Part shown: one piece after another, positions 1 to 5,852 of the stretch
Position numbering within the stretch: the first letter of the stretch is position 1
Layout: every line of letters begins with the position of its first letter
NCBI GenBank assembly: GCA_018609945.1
Contig: JAHENO010000014.1
Location: 1-13,291 of the forward strand
From: Haloarculaceae archaeon
GTDB taxonomy: Archaea; Halobacteriota; Halobacteria; Halobacteriales; Haloarculaceae
DNA length: 13,291 nt
Direction of reading: 5' to 3'
Notes under the pieces: generated by a model
What the model was told of the DNA's origin: nothing
The model's input: only the letters and a program-made list of their open reading frames with translations
Database searches by the model: none
Position numbers and translations under genes: made by a program

Positions 1-1
1 C

Positions 2-118
2 AGCCGTATCGTTGTCAGTGTCGGATCTGGTGTTGGACATACCATTGATCCGACTTCCAATCTAGTGAAAGTGACTAATTCTACTGGTTATGAACGCTAC
101 TCGACAGGTCTGAGCTAA
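2..118 (+). CDS. Possible C-terminal fragment of a gene entering from the left edge
   Basis: One frame stays open from base 2 to a TAA at 116-118, giving 38 residues with no start in view. They are rich in Val, Ser, Thr and Gly (for example VVSVGSGVGHTIDP) and end in YSTGLS. That composition would suit the beta-rich tail of a secreted or surface protein, but I recognise no family. An open frame this short arises by chance fairly often in DNA of this composition. The stretch is visibly AT-richer than the housekeeping genes to its right. The call rests only on the open frame and protein-like composition. Confidence 0.35.
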   Translation, partial: SRIVVSVGSGVGHTIDPTSNLVKVTNSTGYERYSTGLS

Positions 119-217
119 TTTCGAAACCGTGCAACGGACTACCCTACAGAAGAGGATTGACATACCACTAGCATTATCGGCAATCAATACATCGGACCGC
201 CAGTGGAGATCAGACCG
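119..217. promoter_or_regulatory. AT-rich leader and promoter region of the HTH regulator
   Basis: About 100 bases with no gene. Two weak TATA-like stretches are visible. One is cattatcg at 172-179, suitably spaced for a GTG start at 203. The other is caatacat at 185-192, suitably spaced for the ATG at 218. Neither is a strong match to the archaeal TATA consensus, so the exact transcription start is unresolved. Confidence 0.3.
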
Positions 218-895
218 ATGAGCGCATCAGAATCCAGGCACACCTCCATGCGGTCGTTGACGTTCGTCTGTACGGCGTCTGACCGCCACCTCGGCCACGA
301 ACTCGTCGAGGAGTCGAACCTCACGAGAGAGCGCATCTACCACATCAACGTGATGGAAGACGGGACGATGATCCTGCTGGGGCGCCTGAGTGGGAACCTC
401 GACCACGCGCGGGATGTCTTCGAGGCTGCGGACGACGTCTTTGGCTACAGCATTTCCGGGGAAGGTGAGGGGTCAGCGCTAGCGTACGTGCACGCGCGAC
501 CCCCCGAAGAGATCAGGCAGTTCCTGCGCCTCCCGCGGGAACACGAGGTGTTTTTCGATTTCCCCATCGAGACCACCCGGAACGGCGGCCTGCGTATCGT
601 CATGATCGGGGAGACGAACGAGATGTTACAGAAGGCACTGGCCGACATTCCGGACGAGATGGAAATCACCGTCGAGCGACTCGGCGCGTATCCCGACGCG
701 CCGGGCGGGATGACCGGACTCCTGACGGACCGACAGCAGGAAATCCTGGACGTTGCACTCGACCTGGGATACTACCGCGTGCCACGCCAGGCCACCCACG
801 CCGAGATCGCGGAGCGTGTCGGACTTACCGTGGGCACCGTCACCGAACACCTCCAGAAGATAGAGGCCCGGGTGTTCGGGACGTTCGAAGGATGA
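218..895 (+). CDS. Bacterio-opsin activator (bat-like) HTH-10 domain regulator
   Basis: A predicted DNA-binding transcriptional regulator of 225 residues. The C-terminus (about residues 169-220) is a clear HTH-10 domain of the kind found in Bat of Halobacterium. It opens with LTDRQQEILDVALDLGYY and continues through AEIAERVGLTVGTVTEHLQK, the recognition-helix region. Residues about 11-150 form the alpha/beta N-terminal part usual in stand-alone members and probably sense a signal or drive dimerisation. No PAS, GAF or receiver domain and no membrane segment is visible. In-frame starts are GTG 203, ATG 218 and ATG 248. I chose 218 because the conserved part begins near residue 12 and a weak TATA-like stretch lies 26-33 bases upstream; the other two remain possible. 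Its targets are unknown. It converges on kae1-bud32 and appears to be a single-gene unit. Confidence 0.85.
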   Translation: MSASESRHTSMRSLTFVCTASDRHLGHELVEESNLTRERIYHINVMEDGTMILLGRLSGNLDHARDVFEAADDVFGYSISGEGEGSALAYVHARPPEEIRQFLRLPREHEVFFDFPIETTRNGGLRIVMIGETNEMLQKALADIPDEMEITVERLGAYPDAPGGMTGLLTDRQQEILDVALDLGYYRVPRQATHAEIAERVGLTVGTVTEHLQKIEARVFGTFEG

Positions 896-926
896 CCGAC
901 CGCCGCGTCACTAATGTCGTTCGAGG

Positions 927-950
927 CAGTGACTGACGGCTACGTCACTG
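927..950. terminator. 7-bp inverted repeat overlapping the kae1-bud32 stop codon
   Basis: cagtgac at 927-933 and gtcactg at 944-950 are perfect inverted repeats with a 10-base loop. The right arm covers the TGA stop of kae1-bud32 (945-947, minus strand). The dyad lies in the 49-base gap between two convergent genes, so a shared role in 3' end formation is plausible. There is no U-tract, which archaeal termination normally needs, so this is tentative. Confidence 0.3.
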
Positions 951-2618
951 GTACCGGCCGCGTCCCTCGATTTCCTCCAGCCGGTCCAGAACTGCCTCGC
1001 TGCCCGCCTCGCGGTAGGCCGACTCGGCGGCCGACACGAGCCGGTCGGCGTCCTCGGCGGTACCGGTGAGGCTCTGCCCGAACACGTGGAGGTCCATCGC
1101 GTGGTCTTCGGGGTCGTCCGTGTAGTAACCCAGCCCGAAGTCGACGAAAAACAGGGCTGGAGCGGCCTTCTCGTCCTCGTCCGCCTCCTTCCCCTCCATC
1201 TCCGTGTCGACGCGGACGTTGCGCGTCGTGGGGTCGCCGTGGACGAGTCCCGCCTCGTGGAGCGTCGCCAGGTGTCCGGCGACGGCTCGGACCCGCTCGC
1301 CCGTCAGCGCCTCGCGGAGGTCACAGGCCCCGACGCGCTGGAACACGAGTCGCCCCGCGGCAGGGTCGACGTCGTGGATCACCGGCGTCGGCACGCCCGC
1401 GCGTCGCGCCTCGCTCGTGAGGCGGGCCTCGGCCCGCGTGCGCTCCCGGCGGAGGCGCGCGTCCAGGTCGGGATGGCGGTACTCGCGGGGGTTCCGCTCC
1501 TTGACGACGCGGTCGCCCTCGAAGATGACGGTCGCCTCGGCACCCTGGACCTGATCGGGTCCCTCCCCACCGCGGGAGACCTGGCGGTCCACCGACGCCG
1601 GGACGTCCCAGGTGACGGGCACCTCGTCGGGCCGGAAGTCCGCGTCGATGCCCGACTCCGCGACGGTGAGGGTGTCGCCCGCGCGGTACATTTTCGCGCC
1701 GAGGACGGCGATCATGCCGGCGTTATCCCGGAGGAAGCGTGCCTCGGGGGCGAAGAAGTCGGCCCCGCGCTGGGCGCACATCGTTTCGAGCATCTCCCGG
1801 AGGCGGGCGTTCTGCCCAACGCCCCCGCCGAGGACGAGTTCGTCGTTGTCCGTGAGCGAGAGGGCCCGTTCCGAGACTTCCGTCAACATGGCGAAAATCG
1901 TCTCCTGGAGCGAGAAACAGACGTCCTCGATTGCCTCGCCGTCGTCGTAGGCCGCCTTGGCGGCGGACATGATGCCCGAAAAGGAGAAGTCCATTCCCTT
2001 GACGACGTACGGGAGGTCGAGATACGCGCCGTCTTTCGCGGCGTCCTCGACCTTCGGTCCGCCGGGGTGGGACCAGCCGACGTGGCGGGTGAACTTGTCG
2101 ATGGCGTTGCCGACGCCGGTGTCCATCGTCTCCCCGAGCACGCGGTACCGGCCGTTCCGGTAGCCCAGGACGTGCGCGTTCGCGCCACTCGCGTTCAGAC
2201 AGACGGGCGACTCGAACCCCGACCGGTGGCGGCCGATTTCGAGGTGAGCGACCATGTGGTTGACCCCGACGAGGGGCACGTCGAGTCGCTGGGCCAGCGC
2301 CCGCGCGGCCGTCCCTGCGATCCGGAGGCAGGGACCGAGGCCGGGGCCACGCGAGAAGGCCACGCAGTCGACCGGCGGGTCGTCTTCGCTGGCAGTGTCG
2401 CGGGCGCGCTGGAGTGTCGACTCGACGACCGCTGGCAGGTGCTCGGCCATGTGCTCGGCGGCCTCGCGGGGGTGGATGCCGCCGCTCTCCGGCAGGTAGG
2501 CCTCGGTCTCGACGTCGACGGTCCTGCTCGCGGCGTCGTAGAGGGCGGCGCTGGCGGCCCAGGCTGTCCCCTCGATCCCGAGGACGCGCACGTCATCATC
2601 GCCGCGGTCGGGTGCCAT
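945..2618 (-). CDS. kae1: Fused Kae1-Bud32: tRNA t6A threonylcarbamoyltransferase plus KEOPS kinase/ATPase
   Basis: A 557-residue fusion of two KEOPS subunits. It transfers threonylcarbamoyl to A37 of ANN-decoding tRNAs to make t6A. Kae1 spans about residues 11-330. Its metal ligands are visible as H121 and H125 (NHMVAHLEI) and D298 (RDNAGMIA), with glycine-rich nucleotide-site segments near 90-100, 142-170 and 263-270 (LVLGGGVGQN). Bud32 spans about 360-557: K373 in VVKERNPREYRHPDLD, the catalytic loop VHGDPTTRNV (D462) and the DFG motif (D493), typical of this piD261/Bud32 kinase. A short acidic insert (about 472-488) separates the last two motifs. The ATG at 2618 is chosen because the Kae1 domain starts 11 residues later and a TATA-like tcttttcg lies 24-31 bases upstream; the open frame to 2960 antiparallels the DUF2062 gene and is not coding. 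The fusion is known in haloarchaea and some methanogens. Confidence 0.97.
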   Translation of the reverse strand: MAPDRGDDDVRVLGIEGTAWAASAALYDAASRTVDVETEAYLPESGGIHPREAAEHMAEHLPAVVESTLQRARDTASEDDPPVDCVAFSRGPGLGPCLRIAGTAARALAQRLDVPLVGVNHMVAHLEIGRHRSGFESPVCLNASGANAHVLGYRNGRYRVLGETMDTGVGNAIDKFTRHVGWSHPGGPKVEDAAKDGAYLDLPYVVKGMDFSFSGIMSAAKAAYDDGEAIEDVCFSLQETIFAMLTEVSERALSLTDNDELVLGGGVGQNARLREMLETMCAQRGADFFAPEARFLRDNAGMIAVLGAKMYRAGDTLTVAESGIDADFRPDEVPVTWDVPASVDRQVSRGGEGPDQVQGAEATVIFEGDRVVKERNPREYRHPDLDARLRRERTRAEARLTSEARRAGVPTPVIHDVDPAAGRLVFQRVGACDLREALTGERVRAVAGHLATLHEAGLVHGDPTTRNVRVDTEMEGKEADEDEKAAPALFFVDFGLGYYTDDPEDHAMDLHVFGQSLTGTAEDADRLVSAAESAYREAGSEAVLDRLEEIEGRGRYQ

Positions 2619-2640
2619 GCACGACTGATCTGTCGGCGAC

Positions 2641-2649
2641 CGAAAAGAC
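2641..2649 (-). promoter_or_regulatory. TATA-like element of kae1-bud32
   Basis: On the minus strand this reads gtcttttcg, 23-31 bases before the ATG at 2618. That is the position expected for a TATA box in a leaderless haloarchaeal transcript. The match is modest. Confidence 0.4.
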
Positions 2650-2693
2650 GACTTCGGTCTGGCAGCCACGCACCCCGGGATGCGTAGGCTTGA

Positions 2694-2720
2694 TATCTGC
2701 TGGCCCCGTTTCAGCAGATA
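2694..2720. promoter_or_regulatory. Perfect 9-bp dyad between TATA element and start codon (operator candidate)
   Basis: tatctgctg at 2694-2702 and cagcagata at 2712-2720 are perfect inverted repeats around a 9-base centre. The right arm ends one base before the ATG of the DUF2062 gene at 2722. The left arm overlaps the TATA-like tgatatct (2691-2698). A protein bound here would cover the expected transcription start, as a repressor does. In RNA, a leaderless transcript would not contain the whole hairpin, so a DNA operator is the better reading. Confidence 0.5.
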
Positions 2721-2721
2721 G

Positions 2722-3249
2722 ATGCTCAGGGGACGGGTGTCAGAGGCGCGCAGACGGGTCAAAGAGCGTCTGGTGGAGGCGTTCGTCGAGGAGTACACCA
2801 CCCGGGAGGTCGCGTTCAGTTTCAGCGTGGGCGTGTTCATCACCGCACTGCCGACCCTGGGGACCGGGCTGTTGCTGTTCCTCGTGCTCGGCTTCCTGTT
2901 CGAGCGGCTGAGCAAGATCGCGATGTTCGCGTCCGTGATTCCGTTGAATCCCGTGGTCAAGTGGGGCTTTTACGCGTCGAGTTTCTCGCTCGGGACGCTC
3001 ATTCTGGGCCCGGTGCCCGGCGTCTCCTTCGAGGGCGTCTCCCTGTCGGCCGGGCCAGATATCCTGGTCCGTCTGTGGCTTGGGAACCTCATCCTGGCGA
3101 CGGTCTGTGCCGCCGTCGCGTACATGGTCGCGATGCGACTCGTCACCGAGTTCCGCCAGCGGGTCCGCGAGGGCGAGGTCCCTCTCATCGACGTCCCGTC
3201 CGACCTGGTCCAGGAAGACCAGCACCCGGAAGTGGTTCCCGACGAGTGA
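2722..3249 (+). CDS. DUF2062 family integral membrane protein
   Basis: A 175-residue membrane protein of unknown function matching DUF2062. The N-terminal 30 residues are basic and amphipathic. Three hydrophobic stretches follow, at about 33-60, 66-98 and 114-140. Family hallmarks are the FSVGVFITALPTLGTG segment (33-49) and the LNPVVKW motif (75-81). The C-terminus (141-175) is polar and acidic and probably cytosolic. The ATG at 2722 is the first in the frame and fits a TATA-like tgatatct about 24-31 bases upstream. Kae1-bud32 is transcribed away from it, and the next gene downstream is convergent, so it is a single-gene unit, probably controlled through the dyad that abuts its start codon. 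Some DUF2062 proteins lie near glycosyltransferase genes in bacteria, but nothing here points to a pathway. Confidence 0.85.
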   Translation: MLRGRVSEARRRVKERLVEAFVEEYTTREVAFSFSVGVFITALPTLGTGLLLFLVLGFLFERLSKIAMFASVIPLNPVVKWGFYASSFSLGTLILGPVPGVSFEGVSLSAGPDILVRLWLGNLILATVCAAVAYMVAMRLVTEFRQRVREGEVPLIDVPSDLVQEDQHPEVVPDE

Positions 3250-3348
3250 TCGTCGAGACGGGTCCCCCCTGTCAACGAGTGGCGGCCGATACCTGCTATA
3301 GATATTGCTCAACAGCGCCGGGAGGCTGATTCCAACGTGAATTACGGA

Positions 3349-3376
3349 CGGCCGGCGCACGCCCGGGCGCCGGTCG
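3349..3376. terminator. GC-rich hairpin between convergent genes
   Basis: A 10-bp stem pairs 3349-3358 with 3367-3376 (core ccggcgc / gcgccgg, one G-T pair) around an 8-base loop. It sits in the 146-base gap between the DUF2062 and HalOD1-like genes, 20 bases past the HalOD1 stop and about 100 past the DUF2062 stop. It may mark transcript ends on both strands. No clear T-run follows on either strand. I see no gene in the rest of the gap (3250-3395). Confidence 0.4.
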
Positions 3377-3395
3377 GCTACGCCAATCCAGATAG

Positions 3396-3659
3396 CTATT
3401 TCGATTGCTGCGACGAGAGTTCCACCTCACGGGGGACCCCATCATCGACACGGATCTGTCCGTCGCCACGGATCTCTACCGTGTGATCCGGGACCTGGAT
3501 GGTCAGTTGCCAGTCGGTCTGGTCCGACGCGACGAGCCTGATGATGGCTTCCGGATCGACGTGATCGTACAGCGAATACTCGAGTTCGTGCGGTTGACAG
3601 TCTTCCACGTCAGCGAGTGCGGTGACGATCTCCGACAGTATCTCGTGGCGCCGAGTCAT
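3396..3659 (-). CDS. Small HalOD1-like (haloarchaeal output domain 1) protein
   Basis: An acidic soluble protein of 87 residues. The order of elements resembles HalOD1: an N-terminal helix (EILSEIVTALADVEDCQPHE), then the YSLYDHVDPEAIIRLVAS segment corresponding to the LYDaIDPdAL core, and two beta strands (WQLTIQV, HTVEIRGDGQIRVDD) corresponding to the domain's hairpin. HalOD1 is a predicted output or signalling module of unknown biochemistry. Stand-alone copies are common in haloarchaea and often sit beside small winged-helix genes, as here. Its ATG at 3659 overlaps the TGA of the upstream regulator as ATGA, so translation is probably coupled and the two form one operon. No signal peptide, membrane segment or zinc ligands are visible. 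The assignment rests on pattern similarity, not on a search. Confidence 0.7.
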   Translation of the reverse strand: MTRRHEILSEIVTALADVEDCQPHELEYSLYDHVDPEAIIRLVASDQTDWQLTIQVPDHTVEIRGDGQIRVDDGVPREVELSSQQSK

Positions 3660-4030
3660 GCGTCTACCCCGTTCTGTTCGTGGAAATGACAGCCTTTTAT
3701 TAGATGTTTCGGAAACTCGTTGTAGGTGTCAATGGCAAGAATAACGGCTGCCACCTCCTCGAATCGGGGCCCGCGTCGCACGGAGAATGGCTCCGTTTCC
3801 CACTCGATGAAGCCTGCTTGTTCCATCATCGGAAGATGACGGTGGACGAGATCCACGTACAACGTCTCAGGGTCAATACGATACTCGGGCAGGTTTGCGC
3901 CTTCCGGAAGCGCTACCGCTCGGTCCTGTGGATTCTCCAACAGTGAGCCGATAATTTGCCGTCTGGTGCCCGAACTGAGTGTTTCGAAAATATTCCGCCA
4001 CCGCTCTCCAAGTTCTTCGACAGAACTCAT
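3656..4030 (-). CDS. Winged-helix transcriptional regulator (DUF7344/ArsR-like)
   Basis: A predicted DNA-binding protein of 124 residues. Residues about 12-34 (RNIFETLSSGTRRQIIGSLL) are the first helices of an ArsR-like winged helix as found in haloarchaeal DUF7344-type proteins. The segment TLYVDLVHRHLPMMEQAGFIEW (57-78) is the recognition helix and wing, with the familiar HLPkLEeAGyIeW pattern. A further helix (89-103) may serve dimerisation, and the tail contains GCHFHE, a possible but unproven metal site. I use the ATG at 4030 rather than an in-frame TTG at 4048: TTG is rare here, and a TATA element (actatac, 4057-4063) lies 27-33 bases upstream. It overlaps the HalOD1-like gene by ATGA and is divergent from the SDR gene. 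Autoregulation and control of the SDR gene are inferences from that layout. Confidence 0.78.
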   Translation of the reverse strand: MSSVEELGERWRNIFETLSSGTRRQIIGSLLENPQDRAVALPEGANLPEYRIDPETLYVDLVHRHLPMMEQAGFIEWETEPFSVRRGPRFEEVAAVILAIDTYNEFPKHLIKGCHFHEQNGVDA

Positions 4031-4056
4031 CGATACTGTTTCGTCCAACCAGATAA

Positions 4057-4063
4057 GTATAGT
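4057..4063 (-). promoter_or_regulatory. TATA element of the wHTH-HalOD1 operon
   Basis: The minus strand reads actatac, followed by tta, at 27-33 bases upstream of the ATG at 4030. The spacing fits a leaderless transcript and is the main reason to prefer that ATG over the TTG at 4048. Confidence 0.55.
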
Positions 4064-4135
4064 TTGTGGTAAAAGACGGGCGACACCACCTCACGTGTGT
4101 TCCCGTCCCAACTTACTTGTGGTATGTTAACTATA
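4059..4135. repeat. Paired inverted and direct repeats in the wHTH/SDR divergent promoter
   Basis: Two repeat pairs occupy the 113-base divergent intergenic region. tatagtt (4059-4065) and aactata (4129-4135) are a perfect inverted pair about 70 bases apart, one overlapping the TATA element of the wHTH gene and the other lying 9-15 bases before the SDR start. ttgtggta occurs twice as a direct repeat (4064-4071 and 4117-4124). Repeats flanking both promoters are what binding sites for the divergent regulator could look like, though 7-8-mers can recur by chance in AT-rich promoter DNA. Confidence 0.4.
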
Positions 4136-4143
4136 GACGAACT

Positions 4144-5160
4144 ATGGAGTACTTCGTTACGGGTGCGACTGGTCTCGTCGGGACCCACGTGGTGGAGCAA
4201 TTAGTGGACGAGGGACACGATGTTGTCGCACTGACGCGCTCGCGCTCGAACGCGAGCCACTTGCCGGAGGAGGTGCGGGTGGTCGAGGGTGACATCACAG
4301 ACAAGGAGAGTATGCGCGAACCGATGGACGGCGTCGACGGTCTATTCCACATCGCGGCCTGGTTCTACGTCGGGCCCGGTCCTCGTGAGACCGAGACGGC
4401 CGAACGCATCAACGTCGGCGGGACGCGGAATGTACTCGAACTGATGGACGAACTCGACATCCCCAAGGGCGTTTACACCAGCACTGTCGGCGTCTATCCG
4501 GGCACCAGCGGTCGGACAGTGGATGAATCTGTCGAGCCCGAGTGTCCGACGTTCGGCGTCTATTTCCGCACCAAGTGGGAGGCACACTTCGAGGTCGCGA
4601 AACCCATGATGGAGGACGGCCTGCCGCTGGTCATCGTGCAACCAGGAGGGGTGTACGGTCCGTACGACAAACTCTACGGGTCGGGACGGGCAGCGTTCCG
4701 CGATTACCTACAGGAAGACCTCCCGATGGTCCCCCGAAACTGGATGCTCCCGTTCGATTACGCCCCGGACACAGCCCGAGCACATATCTTGGCGATGGAG
4801 AAGGGTGAACCCGGCGAGGAATACATCGTAGCGAGTGAGCCACGGACGATGGCCGAGGTGTTCGGGTGTGCCGAAGAGATCACGGGAATCCCCGCACCAC
4901 GAACCGCTCCGGACTGGGTATTCGGCGTCCTGGCGACGGTCATGCGCGGCGTCGAACAGGTCGCAACGCCCCCCAAAGGGTTCGAAGCGGAGATGATGGA
5001 GTTCTTCGCGGGGCGTCAGTACCTCGTCGATAACACAAAAGCCAAGCGCGAACTCGGCATCGAACATCGTCCCCTGGAGGACGGACTGCGGGAGTACCTC
5101 GCATGGGAGATGGACCAGCTCGGGATGGACGTGCAGATAGAACAGGCAGCACCACGATGA
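4144..5160 (+). CDS. Extended SDR: NAD(P)-dependent epimerase/dehydratase/reductase
   Basis: A 338-residue Rossmann-fold oxidoreductase of the extended short-chain dehydrogenase family. The dinucleotide site is GATGLVG (residues 7-13), with D50 in the VEGDITD strand and HIAAW (69-73) after strand 4. The catalytic residues are visible: S113/T114 in YTSTVGVYP, and Y140 with K144 in YFRTK. VQPGGVYGP (165-173) is the usual substrate-side loop. The overall pattern resembles sugar-nucleotide epimerases and dihydroflavonol-4-reductase-like enzymes; the substrate cannot be read from sequence. The ATG at 4144 is chosen because the Rossmann strand starts at residue 2; the frame is open back to 4066 but that part overlaps the promoter. 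A weak TATA-like ttactt lies at 4113-4118. It is divergent from the wHTH regulator, which may control it. Its GC content looks lower than that of the flanking kae1-bud32 gene. Confidence 0.9.
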   Translation: MEYFVTGATGLVGTHVVEQLVDEGHDVVALTRSRSNASHLPEEVRVVEGDITDKESMREPMDGVDGLFHIAAWFYVGPGPRETETAERINVGGTRNVLELMDELDIPKGVYTSTVGVYPGTSGRTVDESVEPECPTFGVYFRTKWEAHFEVAKPMMEDGLPLVIVQPGGVYGPYDKLYGSGRAAFRDYLQEDLPMVPRNWMLPFDYAPDTARAHILAMEKGEPGEEYIVASEPRTMAEVFGCAEEITGIPAPRTAPDWVFGVLATVMRGVEQVATPPKGFEAEMMEFFAGRQYLVDNTKAKRELGIEHRPLEDGLREYLAWEMDQLGMDVQIEQAAPR

Positions 5161-5175
5161 GTGGACGCTGACAAG

Positions 5176-5205
5176 ACCCACTAGGAGTGGTGGGTATCCA
5201 CTAGG
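5176..5205. terminator. Hairpin and CTAG-containing repeat between convergent SDR and eS31 genes
   Basis: acccac (5176-5181) and gtgggt (5190-5195) can pair, and ccactagg occurs twice as a direct repeat (5178-5185 and 5198-5205, the second covering the eS31 stop). The 40-base gap is convergent, so a role in transcript ends is plausible. There is no long T-run. Confidence 0.35.
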
Positions 5206-5335
5206 TCCATTCTGTGTACCCGCACTTCCCGCAGTGCAGGCGGTCGCCGTGGTCCGCGAGGAAGGAGTCGCCACAGCGCGTGCATTGCTCGCGCTCCGTG
5301 GTGCCGTCCTCGTCGTAGAGTTCGTAGCGCGCCAT
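5201..5335 (-). CDS. rps27ae: 30S ribosomal protein S27ae (eS31)
   Basis: A 44-residue zinc-ribbon protein of the small ribosomal subunit, too short for usual ORF cut-offs. Translation from the ATG at 5335 gives MARYELYDEDGTTEREQCTR and continues to a TAG at 5201-5203. Four zinc ligands are visible as CTRC (C18, C21) and CGKC (C35, C38), followed by the family ending GYTEW. Length and motifs match archaeal S27ae, which is not fused to ubiquitin as in eukaryotes. Its ATG shares bases with the TGA of rps24e (TGATG), so the two are co-transcribed and probably translationally coupled. In many haloarchaea kae1-bud32 is the next gene in this operon; here it lies 2.6 kb further on. Confidence 0.96.
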   Translation of the reverse strand: MARYELYDEDGTTEREQCTRCGDSFLADHGDRLHCGKCGYTEWT

Positions 5336-5646
5336 CAGGCCTCCTCCGCTTCCTCGCCGTCGTCGCCGACGGTGATCTTGTTCCGTTCGAGCATGTAGTC
5401 CTGCTCGACGTCCTGGGCGTGGGACGGCGACTCGTAGACTTTCGCGTAGCCGACCGACGTCCGCATCCCGAACTTCGTGTCCAGTTCGTGGACGACGACC
5501 TCCGTGGCGTCCTTGTTGAGTTTCGCCGCCAGCGAGTCACGCGCCGACAGCCGCGACGGGGTCGCCTCCTCGTGCGTCACCTCGAACCGGACGTCCGTCC
5601 GGTGGAGCATCGGGTTCTCCTCCTCCTCGATGATCTTGATATTCAT
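5335..5646 (-). CDS. rps24e: 30S ribosomal protein S24e (eS24)
   Basis: A 103-residue small-subunit ribosomal protein. It begins MNIKIIEEEENPMLHRTDVR, the normal S24e opening (strand, then NPLL.R.E), and contains the conserved VHELDTKFG (52-60) and GYAKVYES (66-73) segments. The C-terminal dozen residues are very acidic, a haloarchaeal trait. The ATG at 5646 gives the usual family length; the frame is open upstream to 5850 but that part runs through the promoter. A strong TATA element (tccttttacg, 5671-5680) with an upstream cgaaa BRE-like stretch lies 25-34 bases before the start, so the mRNA is probably leaderless. It is the first gene of the operon with rps27ae. Confidence 0.96.
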   Translation of the reverse strand: MNIKIIEEEENPMLHRTDVRFEVTHEEATPSRLSARDSLAAKLNKDATEVVVHELDTKFGMRTSVGYAKVYESPSHAQDVEQDYMLERNKITVGDDGEEAEEA

Positions 5647-5670
5647 GTGGTCTAAACTCCCGCTGAATCG

Positions 5671-5686
5671 CGTAAAAGGATTTCGA
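5671..5686 (-). promoter_or_regulatory. BRE/TATA promoter of rps24e-rps27ae
   Basis: On the minus strand cgaaatccttttacg combines a BRE-like purine stretch with a TATA box 25-34 bases before the ATG at 5646. It is one of the best archaeal promoters in the window, as expected for a ribosomal protein operon. The remainder of the 206-base divergent gap (5687-5810) is GC-rich and shows no gene. Confidence 0.65.
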
Positions 5687-5816
5687 ACCGGTGACAAGAG
5701 GGACGGGGCCCCAACGACACGCAGGGGCGGGACTGTGATCGTCTCGGCCGGCGCCACACCGACCGGCCACACAGCGGTCGGGGCGCGCACCGGCGTCCGC
5801 GCGGGCGCTAACGGAA

Positions 5817-5824
5817 CTTTAAAG
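5817..5824 (+). promoter_or_regulatory. TATA-like element of the 3-TM protein gene
   Basis: ctttaaag is itself palindromic and sits 29-36 bases before the ATG at 5853, preceded by gctaacggaa. This leaves a leader of only a few bases, consistent with haloarchaeal promoters. Confidence 0.5.
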
Positions 5825-5852
5825 GCTGCGTCAGAGCGAGTTCGGTACAAGG

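Noticed and set aside
1086..2687. Long plus-strand open frame of 533 codons
   Set aside because: It is antisense to kae1-bud32, whose motifs are complete. The plus-strand translation is a Val/Arg/Asp/Gly-rich shadow, common opposite high-GC haloarchaeal genes.
2619..2960. N-terminal extension of kae1-bud32 by 114 codons
   Set aside because: It crosses the divergent promoter and the start of the DUF2062 gene, and the Kae1 domain begins right after the ATG at 2618.
4031..4048. TTG start giving six extra residues to the wHTH protein
   Set aside because: TTG starts are rare here, and the TATA element at 4057-4063 would be only 9-15 bases away, too close.
4066..4143. Upstream extension of the SDR protein by 26 residues
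   Set aside because: The Rossmann strand begins at the ATG at 4144, and the extension would overlap the promoter of the divergent gene.
5687..5810. GC-rich spacer between rps24e and the 3-TM gene as a hidden gene
   Set aside because: The open frames through it continue into neighbouring genes as shadows. No start, promoter or family-like peptide was seen.
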